A DNA stretch of 64,000 nucleotides from NCBI RefSeq assembly GCF_011058165.1, contig NZ_JAALEG010000017.1, positions 1 through 64,000 of the forward strand, given 5' to 3'. The notes beneath the pieces were generated by a model. That model worked only from the letters and a program-made list of their open reading frames with translations, had not been told where the DNA came from and did no database searches. Of the stretch, positions 11,158 through 20,965 are shown in pieces (the first letter of the stretch is position 1; each line of letters opens with the position of its first letter). The DNA is from Rhodococcus aetherivorans. Its GTDB lineage: Bacteria > Actinomycetota > Actinomycetes > Mycobacteriales > Mycobacteriaceae. A program made the translations under genes and the position numbers.

Positions 11158-11763
11158 TCACAACAGCCCGTCGCCGAGCACGCGTCCCGCGAGCCCGATC
11201 ACGACGGGCACGATGCCCAGGCATACGAACGCCGGCAGGAAACACAGCCCGAGCGGGCCGCTGACCAGGACCCCGGCACGCTCGACGGCCGCAGCCGCCC
11301 GGTCCTCCGCCTGTTCGCGCTGCCGCTCCGCCACCTCGGCGACGATGCCCGACAGCGGGGCACCGGACCGCGCCGATCGCCGCGCCGCGCGGGCGAAGGC
11401 CTCCAGCGCCTCCGTCTCGGCGCCGGAGCCGTCCGAGGTCGCGGCCCCGAGACCGCTCCACGCGTCCGTCGGGGCGGCCCCGAGCTCGAGCCGGTCCGCG
11501 CCCCGACGCAGGGCCCGTGCGAGGGCCGGCGGCGCCGAGTCGGCGACCGCCCGGGCCGCCGTCGCCGTCGGCAGGCCGGCACGCAGGCAGGCGGCCATCA
11601 GGTCGAACGCGGCGGGCACGGCATGGGGGTCGTCCGGCGCACCGCCGGAGTCGGCCGCTCCGCCGGACGTCGCAGCCCCGGCGGCGAGGGCCTGCAACCG
11701 TCGCGCCTGCAGGTCCGGCAGGATCACGAGCGCCACGGCAAGGCACACCAGCGACGCCGTCAC
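11158..11763 (-). CDS. tadC: TadC-like inner-membrane platform protein
   Basis: The 201-aa product has an N-terminal hydrophobic helix (TASLVCLAVALVILP), a type II secretion F-domain-like cytoplasmic region (GAPLSGIVAEVAERQR) and two C-terminal hydrophobic segments. It partners TadB in the membrane platform driven by TadA. It is shorter than proteobacterial TadC, as usual for actinobacterial tad loci (Rv3657c). GTG start overlaps the tadB stop as GTGA. Confidence 0.85.
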   Translation of the reverse strand: MTASLVCLAVALVILPDLQARRLQALAAGAATSGGAADSGGAPDDPHAVPAAFDLMAACLRAGLPTATAARAVADSAPPALARALRRGADRLELGAAPTDAWSGLGAATSDGSGAETEALEAFARAARRSARSGAPLSGIVAEVAERQREQAEDRAAAAVERAGVLVSGPLGLCFLPAFVCLGIVPVVIGLAGRVLGDGLL

Positions 11764-12560
11764 GATGCCACCCGCGTCGCGATCCGATCGGTCCACAGCA
11801 GCCCGGCGCACGCCAGCACGGTGCCCACCACCAGCAACACACCACCGAGACCGTCGCCGAGCAGCACCGTCACCGGCGCGGCCCCCATCATCTGCCCCAG
11901 CGCCACACCGAGCGCCGGAAGGGCCGCGAGCACCGTCGCCGTCGCGCGGGCCCCCGCCAGTCCCGCCTCGGTGCGCGAGCGCAGCCGCATGCGGCCGGAC
12001 AGATCCGAGCGCGCGGCCGTGAGGAGTTGCGCCAGCGCCAGCCCGTGCCGGTCCGACACCTCCCAGGCCGCGGCGAGCCGCTCGAGCGACGCGGCGAGCC
12101 CCGACTGTCCCGGCGCGCGGGCCGCGGCGCGCAGGCCGTCGGCCGCGCTGCCGCCGAGCCGGACCCGCGCCGCCGCGACGCGGAAGGCGTCGGCAGTCGG
12201 CCCGGTCGTCTCCCGCGCCGCCGTCGCGCACGCCTCGGCCGGATGGGTGCCCACCTCGAGCTCGGCGACAACGGTTTCGAGCCCGGCGAGCAGGGTCCGC
12301 TGCTCGGCGTCGAGTGCGCGGTCCCGGCGCCGTCGCCGCAGCCGTCGCACGGCGGTGCCGGCGACGACCGCCGCCGCGACGGCGGGCGCGACGCCGAGCA
12401 GCAGCGCCGGGAGGACGCACAGCCCGACCGTCACCTCCTGCGGCGGCCGCCACGACCGTCCGGCGGCGACCGTCGTGCGCAGTGCCCGCAGCCGCGGCGT
12501 GGCGACCGCACCCGGCGCCACCAGCACGGCCGCGGCCAGGCACAGGGCCGCCGCGGTCAC
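11760..12560 (-). CDS. tadB: TadB-like inner-membrane platform protein
   Basis: A 266-aa membrane protein with an N-terminal hydrophobic segment, a pair of central segments and two C-terminal ones flanking the type II secretion F domain (LAAAWEVSDRHGLALAQLL). It corresponds to Rv3658c. The chosen GTG at 12560 overlaps the tadA stop as GTGA; an upstream ATG would give a 24-residue extension inside tadA with no hydrophobic character and is less likely. Confidence 0.85.
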   Translation of the reverse strand: MTAAALCLAAAVLVAPGAVATPRLRALRTTVAAGRSWRPPQEVTVGLCVLPALLLGVAPAVAAAVVAGTAVRRLRRRRRDRALDAEQRTLLAGLETVVAELEVGTHPAEACATAARETTGPTADAFRVAAARVRLGGSAADGLRAAARAPGQSGLAASLERLAAAWEVSDRHGLALAQLLTAARSDLSGRMRLRSRTEAGLAGARATATVLAALPALGVALGQMMGAAPVTVLLGDGLGGVLLVVGTVLACAGLLWTDRIATRVAS

Positions 12561-13729
12561 CGCGGTTCCCGTCGGCGGAAGAGCTCTTCGAGTCGGTCCA
12601 TGCCGGCCTCCGTGCCGCGCTCGTGGGTCCACGCGGGCGCGACGACGACACCCGACACGGTGTCCCGCTGCACGACACCGATCTCCGTCAGCCGGCGGGT
12701 CCCGTCGGGGGTGCGGTGCACGTGCAGAACCACCTGCACCGCCGCGACGAGCTGGCTGTGCAGGGCGGCCCGGTCCAGGCCGCCGAGTGCGGCGAGCGCT
12801 TCGAGCCGCGCCGGCACCTCGTCCGGCGAGTTGGCGTGCACCGTGCCCGCGCCGCCGTCGTGACCGGTGTTCAGTGCCGTCAGAAGATCGACGACCTCGG
12901 CGCCGCGCACCTCGCCCACGACGATGCGGTCGGGCCGCATCCGCAGCGCCTGCCGCACGAGGTCGCGCACCGCGACCTCACCGACGCCTTCGACGTTGGC
13001 GGCCCGGGCGACGAGCCGCACGACGTGGGGATGGGCGGGAGCGAGCTCGGCGGCGTCCTCGACGCACACGATCCGCTCGCCCGGGTCCACCGTGCCGAGC
13101 AGTGCCGCGAGCAGGGTGGTCTTGCCTGCCCCGGTGCCCCCGACGACGAGGAAGGCGAGCCGGGCGGCGACGATCCGTCGCAGCAGCCGATAGGCGTGCG
13201 GATCGACGGCGCCGCGATCACGCAGCGCGTCGAGCCCCTGGGTGGCGGGCCGCAGCACGCGCAGCGACAGGCAGGTGCCGCCCTGCGCGACGGGTGCGAG
13301 GACGGCGTGCAGGCGCACCCCGAAATCGCCGTGCCCTGGCAGCCGGCCGTCGACCCACGGCTGCGCGTCGTCGAGGCGCCGTCCGGCGAACAGCGCGAGG
13401 CGCTGGGCGAGTCGCCGCACCGACGCCTCGTCGGGGAAGCCGACGGGAGCGAGCCGCAGCCCGGCGCCGCGGTCGACCCAGACCCGGTCCGGGGCGGTGA
13501 CGAGGACGTCGGTGACGCCGGGCTCGGCGAGCAGCGCTTCGAGCGGGCCGGCGCCGGAGAGCTCGGTCTGCAGGTGCCGCAGGGCCGTGAGCAGGTCGAA
13601 GTCGCCGAGAACCCCGCCGGACTCCGCACGCAGCGCGGCGGCGACGCGGTCCGGCGTGGGTTCGCCGGCCTCGGTCGCGAGCCGTTCGCGGACCCGGTCG
13701 AGCAGCTCGGCCGTGAGGACGGCGCTCAT
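12557..13729 (-). CDS. tadA: TadA/CpaF-type secretion ATPase
   Basis: A 390-aa hexameric traffic ATPase powering pilus assembly. Walker A is GGTGAGKT (197-204), the Asp box lies near VCVEDAAELA (221-230), Walker B is IVVGEVRG (269-276) and the His box is GTVHAN (295-300). The N-terminal domain (about 1-150) is the usual CpaF leader domain. ATG overlaps the ssd stop as ATGA. It matches Rv3659c. Confidence 0.93.
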   Translation of the reverse strand: MSAVLTAELLDRVRERLATEAGEPTPDRVAAALRAESGGVLGDFDLLTALRHLQTELSGAGPLEALLAEPGVTDVLVTAPDRVWVDRGAGLRLAPVGFPDEASVRRLAQRLALFAGRRLDDAQPWVDGRLPGHGDFGVRLHAVLAPVAQGGTCLSLRVLRPATQGLDALRDRGAVDPHAYRLLRRIVAARLAFLVVGGTGAGKTTLLAALLGTVDPGERIVCVEDAAELAPAHPHVVRLVARAANVEGVGEVAVRDLVRQALRMRPDRIVVGEVRGAEVVDLLTALNTGHDGGAGTVHANSPDEVPARLEALAALGGLDRAALHSQLVAAVQVVLHVHRTPDGTRRLTEIGVVQRDTVSGVVVAPAWTHERGTEAGMDRLEELFRRREPR

Positions 13730-14799
13730 GCCGCCCACCGCGAGCCCGGTTCGGGTCCGGTCAGCACGTCGAGAACGGACTCGGCGGCGTGGACGAGTGG
13801 AGAGCGCCGTCCGAGCCGCAGTCCGCCGCGTTCGAGCGCCGCGGCGAGCCCGGGCTGCGCGCGCATCGTGGTGATCAGCGGCAGCCCCACCACGTCGGCA
13901 ACGTCCCGGCCGCGCAACCCGCCGGGGGCCGGGCCGCGCACGACGATGCCCTGATTGGTGTTCTGTTCGGCGACCCAGCCGGCGACCCGCCCCGCGGCGA
14001 GGGCGGCGCGGACGCGGGCGGGCACCACCAGCACGGTCAGGTCGGCGGCGGCCACCATCGCCTCGGCGGCGGGCCCGCGGCTGCGGGGCACGTCGCACAC
14101 CACCAGGTCGCCGGAGCGGCGGACGGTGTCGAGCACGGCGGTGACCGCGGCGGGCGCCGGCTCTGCGGCGGACTCGCGATCTGCGGACAGCACGCCGAGT
14201 CCCGGCAGCCATTCGGGCACCGCATCGCGCAGGGTCCGGGCGGAGAGCCGGCCACGATCGACGGTGAGACCGGGCCAGCGGACACCCGGCCGGTCCTCGA
14301 TTCCGGTGAGGACGTCCAGTCCCCCGCCCAGGGGGTCGCCGTCGACGAGGAGGGCTCCCGCACTGCGCCGGAAGGCGGCGACCGTCCATGCCAGGGCGGC
14401 TGCGAACGTGGACGCGCCGGCGCCGCCGCAGCCGCCGAGGACAGCGACGACGTGGCCGCCGCCCGCGTCGGGCTCGGCGGCCGTGCCGAGCACGGTGAGC
14501 AGTTCGACCTCGTCGTCGGGCAGACCCACTACGTGTTCGGCGCCGACCGCGGTGGCCGCCTGCCAATCGAGGAGGTCGGCGCCGCCGGCGGTGACCAGGA
14601 CGATTCCGCCCCGCCGGGGGAGCTGCTGCGCGCATGCCAGGGCCGCGGTGCGGTCGATCACGACGAGTCCGGCGTCGAGCCAGGTTCTGCGCGACGGTGT
14701 CGTCACCGTCTCACCGACGGTGCGGTCGGAGGCGGCCGCCACGCGACGCAGGCTCGCCATCAGCGCGGGATCGTCGACGAGGGCCAGGACATCGGTCAT
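13726..14799 (-). CDS. ssd: CpaE/Ssd-like MinD-family protein
   Basis: A 357-aa protein with a receiver-like N-terminal half and a MinD/ParA-type half. The P-loop is the deviant GGCGGAGAST (122-131), lacking the usual Walker A lysine before Ser/Thr. This is the first gene of the tad operon and corresponds to Rv3660c (Ssd, septum-site determining homologue). CpaE-type proteins localise pilus machinery to the cell pole; in mycobacteria Ssd overproduction affects septation. The promoter must lie in the 14.8-14.92 kb gap next to the 6C RNA, where two copies of CTGTGGATGAACGCG lie 17 bp apart. Confidence 0.85.
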   Translation of the reverse strand: MTDVLALVDDPALMASLRRVAAASDRTVGETVTTPSRRTWLDAGLVVIDRTAALACAQQLPRRGGIVLVTAGGADLLDWQAATAVGAEHVVGLPDDEVELLTVLGTAAEPDAGGGHVVAVLGGCGGAGASTFAAALAWTVAAFRRSAGALLVDGDPLGGGLDVLTGIEDRPGVRWPGLTVDRGRLSARTLRDAVPEWLPGLGVLSADRESAAEPAPAAVTAVLDTVRRSGDLVVCDVPRSRGPAAEAMVAAADLTVLVVPARVRAALAAGRVAGWVAEQNTNQGIVVRGPAPGGLRGRDVADVVGLPLITTMRAQPGLAAALERGGLRLGRRSPLVHAAESVLDVLTGPEPGSRWAA

Positions 14800-14919
14800 G
14801 GCGCCCAGCTTGCGCGGTGGCTGGGCGCCCCGGAAGCAGCTGCCGGGGGAACCGGCGAATCTGTGGATGAACGCGCTGCCTGTGGATGAACGCGCCGGGC
14901 TCCGAAAGGTCCCGGAACA

Positions 14920-15012
14920 GAGGACGACCCTCGCCAGGGGGGGAGGAGGCGAGGGTCGTCATGTTCAGCCCCGGGGGGGTCGGGCTGAACACCCCCTGGA
15001 CTATGTCCAGGT
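14920..15012 (-). ncRNA. 6C (B11-type) small RNA
   Basis: On the minus strand two consecutive hairpins each present a C-rich loop. The first is GTTCAGCCC/GGGCTGAAC around a run of seven C. The second is a 13-bp stem GACGACCCTCGCC/GGCGAGGGTCGTC around a loop with seven C. Two stem-loops with six or more loop cytosines define the 6C RNA family, and the gene lies between the Rv3660c and Rv3661 homologues, the same place as B11 in M. tuberculosis. The 3' hairpin probably also serves as terminator. Ends are estimated from the promoter and hairpins. C-rich loops are thought to pair with G-rich ribosome-binding regions. Confidence 0.85.
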
Positions 15013-15019
15013 GTCGTCG

Positions 15020-15047
15020 ATACTACGCCCCGACCCGATATTTGCAA
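15020..15047 (-). promoter_or_regulatory. Promoter of the 6C RNA
   Basis: On the minus strand a TTGCAA -35-like box (15042-15047) is 16 bp from TAGTAT (15020-15025). A start at about 15012 would give an RNA of about 93 nt ending after the second hairpin, the size reported for B11. Confidence 0.55.
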
Positions 15048-15106
15048 GTTCAACCGTCGCGCATTTCACGCAGTGTGCAGGTTCGACCGTCGCGCGTTTT
15101 GCGCAG
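15043..15106. repeat. Tandem 31-bp imperfect repeat over the 6C promoter
   Basis: Two copies (15043-15073 and 15076-15106) agree at 26 of 31 positions, with period 33 bp, about three helical turns. The shared core is GTTC(A/G)ACCGTCGCGC. The left copy overlaps the 6C -35 box and the right copy lies just upstream of it, which suits a regulator binding twice on the same DNA face. The repeats also lie about 70-135 bp upstream of the divergent HAD gene. Confidence 0.65.
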
Positions 15107-15177
15107 GTGGAGGGGCCGGACGACCGGCCGGAGCGCAGGGCGTACCGGGAAGGAGCAGTCACACCTATTGTGGTGCC

Positions 15178-16020
15178 GTGACCGACGCGACCGTGGCCCC
15201 GACCCAGTCCGGCCGAATCGCCGCCTTCTTCGACCTCGACAAGACCGTCATCGCGAAGTCCAGCGCACTCGCCTTCAGCAAGCCGTTCTTCGCCCAGGGA
15301 CTCCTCAACCGGCGGGCGGTGCTGAAGAGCAGCTATGCCCAGTTCCTGTTCATGCTGTCCGGGGCCGACCACGATCAGGTGGAGCGCATGCGGGCCCACA
15401 TCGCGGCGATGTGCACGGGCTGGGATGTCGAGCAGATCAAGTCGATCGTCGCCGAGACGCTGCACGATATCGTGGATCCTCTGGTCTTCGCCGAGGCCGC
15501 CGATCTCATCGCGGACCACAAGCTCCGCGGGCACGACGTGATCATCGTGTCCGCGTCCGGGGAGGAGGTGGTCACTCCCATCGCGGCGGCACTGGGGGCG
15601 ACGCACAGCACCGCCAGCCGGATGCGGATCGAGGAGGGCCGCTACGCCGGAGAGCTGGAGTTCTACTGCTACGGCGAGGCCAAGGCGGAGGCGATACAGG
15701 CACTGGCGCTGCAGTACGGTTACGATCTCGCACGTTGCTACGCGTACTCCGACTCGTCGACGGACATTCCGATGCTGCGGGCCGTGGGCCATCCGCGCGC
15801 GGTGAACCCGGATCGGGTGCTGCGTCGAGAATCCCTCGAAAATGGTTGGCCGATACTTACTTTCACGCGTCCTGTGCCGCTCCTGCATCGTCTCACCGCG
15901 ACGCCGCCGGCCGCCGTCGCCGCGACGGCCGCGATCACGGCGGGCGCGGTGGCGGCGGGCGCGGCGACGTACCTCGCGCTGCGCCGGCGGCACCGGCCGG
16001 GGTTCGCGGCGCGCGGGTGA
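15178..16020 (+). CDS. HAD-IB family phosphatase with C-terminal membrane anchor (Rv3661-like)
   Basis: The 280-aa product is a SerB-related HAD hydrolase. Motif I is FFDLDKT (D19 nucleophile, D21 acid/base), motif II is IVSASGEE, and motif III is YSDSSTDIPM. A final hydrophobic stretch (about 246-266), AVAATAAITAGAVAAGAATY, is followed by Arg-rich residues and looks like a tail anchor. Close actinobacterial relatives are described as HAD-IB hydrolases of unknown substrate. GTG start directly after a GGAAGGAG-like region. Divergent from the 6C RNA and tad operon. Confidence 0.88.
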   Translation: MTDATVAPTQSGRIAAFFDLDKTVIAKSSALAFSKPFFAQGLLNRRAVLKSSYAQFLFMLSGADHDQVERMRAHIAAMCTGWDVEQIKSIVAETLHDIVDPLVFAEAADLIADHKLRGHDVIIVSASGEEVVTPIAAALGATHSTASRMRIEEGRYAGELEFYCYGEAKAEAIQALALQYGYDLARCYAYSDSSTDIPMLRAVGHPRAVNPDRVLRRESLENGWPILTFTRPVPLLHRLTATPPAAVAATAAITAGAVAAGAATYLALRRRHRPGFAARG

Positions 16021-16332
16021 CGGTCCCGAAAATGGGACTTGCCCCCCTCGGAGACCGGGAGTAGAAAGGAGTTACGGAAGGACGGAAGGCCAAGAGCGAA
16101 TCGGAAGAGAAGGTTCGATCTCCCGACCGGAATTCCCAGCACGGACACCGAGCACCCACGCGGAGCCGATGCCACTATAAGGGCAAAAGTGTTGTGGGCT
16201 TGCGAGATTCGGGTCTTCGAAGGCGAACACCCCGCACCCGTTGCGAGGACGAACCAGCGATATCCGAACCCTCGCCGAGGCCAGTGACACACAACCCATG
16301 CAGCACGCTTGGTAACTCGGCAGTCCGTGCCG
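16021..16332. other. Unassigned intergenic stretch
   Basis: About 310 bp between two genes, less GC-rich than its surroundings. A weak hairpin (GTCCC/GGGAC, about 16023-16037) follows the HAD gene stop. Open frames on both strands lack plausible start sites or recognisable motifs, and no tRNA fold fits. Nothing else is identified. Confidence 0.4.
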
Positions 16333-16372
16333 GCGGGCGACGCCACCGAAGTCATTCGGCGACGTCGCCCGC
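16333..16372 (-). terminator. Hairpin downstream of the Fic-like gene
   Basis: Arms GCGGGCGACG (16333-16342) and CGTCGCCCGC (16363-16372) pair perfectly, with an inner CCGAA/TTCGG stem. It lies 58 bp beyond the stop of the minus-strand gene and could act on either strand. Confidence 0.6.
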
Positions 16373-16429
16373 TTACATGTGGTCACCTGCATGAAAATCG
16401 GTGACACGCTTGACGATTCACGCTCCGGA

Positions 16430-17182
16430 TCATCCTCCGGCGAAGGCGTCCGCGATCGATGTCGCCTCGCGCGCGCCCGCTTCCAGCCCGCCGCAGCAGA
16501 AGACGATCCAACCCCCGACGCCCTCCGCGGTGCCCGACTCGAAGCCCGCGAGCCCATCGCGGTAGGCCTGGGCGCGACGCATCCAGCTCACCTCGGGAAC
16601 ACCGAGATTGTGCACGTCCAGCCCGCTCGCGACCGACACGAGGCGGGACGCCGCCCGGGCGATCACGCCGTCGGCGACACCGAACGGGCGCAGCACCGCC
16701 AGCTCGCCGTGCACCACTGCGGCCAGCACCGGCGCCGGCGCCCGGGTGCCTCCGGTCACCAACTGGGCGAGCGCGTCGAGCCGCTCCCCCACGCCCGGTT
16801 CCGTGCGAGGCCGGCCCAGCGCCTCCGACTCGTCGACGAGGTCGGCCGCCGCGAGCAGGTGCAGGCGCGCAAGGGCCTGCAGGGGCGCGCGCTGCCAGGT
16901 GGACACCATGACGGCCAGGCCGTCGCCGTCGAGCGCCTGCGCCACCCGCAGCGCACCGGCCAGGATCGGATCACCCGCCTCCCCCGGCGGCGGCAGCTCC
17001 ATCGATCCGCCGTCGAGCGCGGCGGAGGCCCGGGCCGCCCGAACCGACGCCTCGGCGGCGGTGTTCGGCCAGCCGCGCCGGTTGGTCCTGTGCCGGTGCA
17101 CCTCGGCGAGGGCATCGCGCGCCCGGTCCGCGGCATCGCGCACTCCGGGCAGGTCGAGCAGGGGCTGCAAGGGGTCGGTCAC
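16430..17182 (-). CDS. Rv3662c-like protein, possible degenerate Fic fold
   Basis: A 250-aa helical protein of unknown function in the Rv3662c position. Residues 153-180 (LAAVVHGELAVLRPF then GVADGVIARAASR) resemble the Fic region LaxxHxxFxxIHPFxDGNGRxxR, but the catalytic His is Arg165 and the G-N-G motif is only partly kept (ADGVIAR). An upstream SAALDGG (53-59) resembles the SSxIEG segment of Fic proteins. If the relationship is real, AMP-transferase activity is probably lost. GTG start; divergent from acs. Family link is inference from motif spacing. Confidence 0.7.
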   Translation of the reverse strand: MTDPLQPLLDLPGVRDAADRARDALAEVHRHRTNRRGWPNTAAEASVRAARASAALDGGSMELPPPGEAGDPILAGALRVAQALDGDGLAVMVSTWQRAPLQALARLHLLAAADLVDESEALGRPRTEPGVGERLDALAQLVTGGTRAPAPVLAAVVHGELAVLRPFGVADGVIARAASRLVSVASGLDVHNLGVPEVSWMRRAQAYRDGLAGFESGTAEGVGGWIVFCCGGLEAGAREATSIADAFAGG

Positions 17183-17290
17183 GGCATCCGACGGTACCGG
17201 CTGTTGCCGACCACCCGCGCCCGCGGTTCCACTGGCCGCGGAGGCCGACCGCCCGTCGCGCGGGACCGACCGATCGTCGAAAGTGACCAG

Positions 17291-17342
17291 GTTGCAGCCG
17301 GATGCAACGGTGCGATGTCGGTCACAGGTGACTACCCTCACA
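17291..17342 (+). promoter_or_regulatory. acs upstream region: palindrome and CRP-like box
   Basis: Two inverted repeats lie upstream of acs. GTTGCA-N6-TGCAAC (17291-17308) is a perfect 6-bp-arm palindrome. GGTGA-N6-TCACA (17327-17342) matches the CRP consensus TGTGA-N6-TCACA at 9 of 10 positions and ends 44 bp before the ATG. acs is a known CRP-regulated gene in mycobacteria, and crp lies in this window at 27.5 kb. Binding and direction of control are inferred. Confidence 0.5.
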
Positions 17343-17386
17343 GGTGCCCGAACTGTTTGGACCGACCGGAAAGAGGCCCCGCAACC

Positions 17387-19324
<1,938 letters not shown>

Positions 19325-19336
19325 GCAGCGGAGCTG

Positions 19337-19382
19337 CCGGTGCGTCCTTCGGGTTGTCGTAGCCGCCCGAAGGACGCACCGG
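19337..19382. terminator. Bidirectional terminator between acs and MHS transporter
   Basis: A perfect 17-bp stem (CCGGTGCGTCCTTCGGG with its complement) around a 12-base loop lies between two convergent genes. Confidence 0.85.
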
Positions 19383-19395
19383 CCGCGAAGCGGCC

Positions 19396-20769
19396 CTACA
19401 CCTCCTCGAGGTGGCGGTCCTTGGTCTCGTGCATCACGAGCAGCGCGACGAAGGTCAGCGCGGCGGCCACCAGCAGGTACACACCCACCCAGCCGACGCC
19501 GTAGGTGGTGGCGAGCCACGTCGCGATGAACGGGGCGACGGCCGCGCCGAGAATGCTCGAGACGTTGTAGGCGATGCCCGAACCGGTGTAGCGCACGTTG
19601 GTCGGGAACAGTTCGGGCAGCACCGCGCTCATGGGGCCGAAGGTGAAGCCCATGAGGATCATGCCGATGATCAGGAACAGGAGCATGCGCGGTTCGCTCA
19701 TGCCCTCCGGGGCGAGCAGGATCCCGAAGGTCAGGCCGAACACCATGATGGTTCCGGTGATGACCAGCAGCGTGATGCGGCGGCCGTGGCGATCGGCGAG
19801 ACGACCGGACACCGGGATCGCGGCCGCGAAGAACAGCACGGCGACGAGTTGGAGCACCAGGAAGTCCGAGTACTGGAAGCCGGCGCCGGTGCCGCCCTGG
19901 GCGGGGGTCTTGCCGGTGCCGTGGCTGAGCACCCAGGTCGTCATGATGTAGAAGAGGGTGTACGTCGCGAGCATCACGAACGTGCCGATGATCAGCTGAC
20001 GCCAGCTCGTCCTGAACACCTCGGCCAGTGGCGTCTTGACCTTCTTGCCCTCGGCGACGGCCTGGGCGAACACCGGGGTCTCCTCCAGCTTGAGCCGCAC
20101 GTAGAGGCCGATGATCACCATCACGGCGCTGAGCAGGAACGGGATCCGCCAGCCCCACGTCAGGAACGCGCTGCCCAGGTCGGGGTCGGCGTTGTCGTGG
20201 TTCAGGAACAGCGTGATGATCAGGAACAGGCCGTTGGCCAGGAAGAATCCGATCGGCGCGCCCAACTGGGGCCACATGGCGGCCCAGGCCCGCTTGCCCT
20301 TCTCGGCGGTCTCGGTGGCCAGCAGCGCCGCGCCGCTCCATTCGCCGCCGAGGCCGAGGCCCTGGCAGAAGCGCATCAGTGCGAGCAGTGCGGGGGCCAG
20401 CAGTCCCACCTGGTGGTACGTCGGCAGGATTCCGATGAGGAACGTCGCGATGCCCATCGTCAGCAGCGAGCCGACGAGGGTGGCCTTGCGGCCGATGCGG
20501 TCCCCGAAGTGGCCGAACAGGATCGAGCCGACCGGCCGGGCGACGAACGCGAGACCGAACGTCGCGAGCGAGGCGAGCAGGGCGGTGGTGCCGTTGCCCT
20601 TCGGGAAGAACAGGTGCGGGAACACCGACACGGCGGCGGTCGCATAGATGTAGAAGTCGTAGAACTCGATCGAGGTGCCGACGGTGCTCGCGACGATGAT
20701 GCGGCTGCGCGGTACTCCCGCGACCAGCGATCCGTCCCGGCCGGCGGTGTTGTCGAGGGAAGTGCTCAC
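19396..20769 (-). CDS. MFS transporter, metabolite:H+ symporter (MHS) family
   Basis: A 457-aa, about 12-helix transporter. The MHS start GTSIEFYDFYIYATAA and the loop 2-3 motif GHFGDRIGRKA are both present, as is GEWSGAALL in helix 5. MHS members import organic acids or zwitterions such as alpha-ketoglutarate, citrate, shikimate or proline; the substrate cannot be told here. Placement beside acs suggests a carboxylate, which is inference. GTG start; two palindromes sit upstream, in the gap with nhaA. Confidence 0.85.
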   Translation of the reverse strand: MSTSLDNTAGRDGSLVAGVPRSRIIVASTVGTSIEFYDFYIYATAAVSVFPHLFFPKGNGTTALLASLATFGLAFVARPVGSILFGHFGDRIGRKATLVGSLLTMGIATFLIGILPTYHQVGLLAPALLALMRFCQGLGLGGEWSGAALLATETAEKGKRAWAAMWPQLGAPIGFFLANGLFLIITLFLNHDNADPDLGSAFLTWGWRIPFLLSAVMVIIGLYVRLKLEETPVFAQAVAEGKKVKTPLAEVFRTSWRQLIIGTFVMLATYTLFYIMTTWVLSHGTGKTPAQGGTGAGFQYSDFLVLQLVAVLFFAAAIPVSGRLADRHGRRITLLVITGTIMVFGLTFGILLAPEGMSEPRMLLFLIIGMILMGFTFGPMSAVLPELFPTNVRYTGSGIAYNVSSILGAAVAPFIATWLATTYGVGWVGVYLLVAAALTFVALLVMHETKDRHLEEV

Positions 20770-20795
20770 GAAACCAGCTCCAGAGAATCACATGA

Positions 20796-20835
20796 TGGGA
20801 ATCGATCCCAGTTGCTAGGAAAGTGAACACTTCCT
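20796..20835. promoter_or_regulatory. Two palindromes upstream of the MHS transporter
   Basis: TGGGA-ATCGA-TCCCA (20796-20810) and AGGAAAGTGAACACTTCCT (20817-20835, 8-bp arms with one bulge) lie 27-66 bp upstream of the transporter start. They are candidate operators for a local regulator; none is encoded next to the gene. Confidence 0.45.
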
Positions 20836-20965
20836 TTCCCGAGCGAATCAAATCGGACATCGGTCGTCCGGGTCGGCGACGGCTACGATTCGTGCCGGGA
20901 TACGCCGGGACGCCCGTTCGGCGGCGCTCCCCGCGTACCCCGAATTCGCGAATCGAAAGGCCTTC

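Noticed and set aside
16039-16287. An 82-codon plus-strand frame after the HAD gene
   Set aside because: It starts inside the likely terminator region, has no motif and no good ribosome-binding site.
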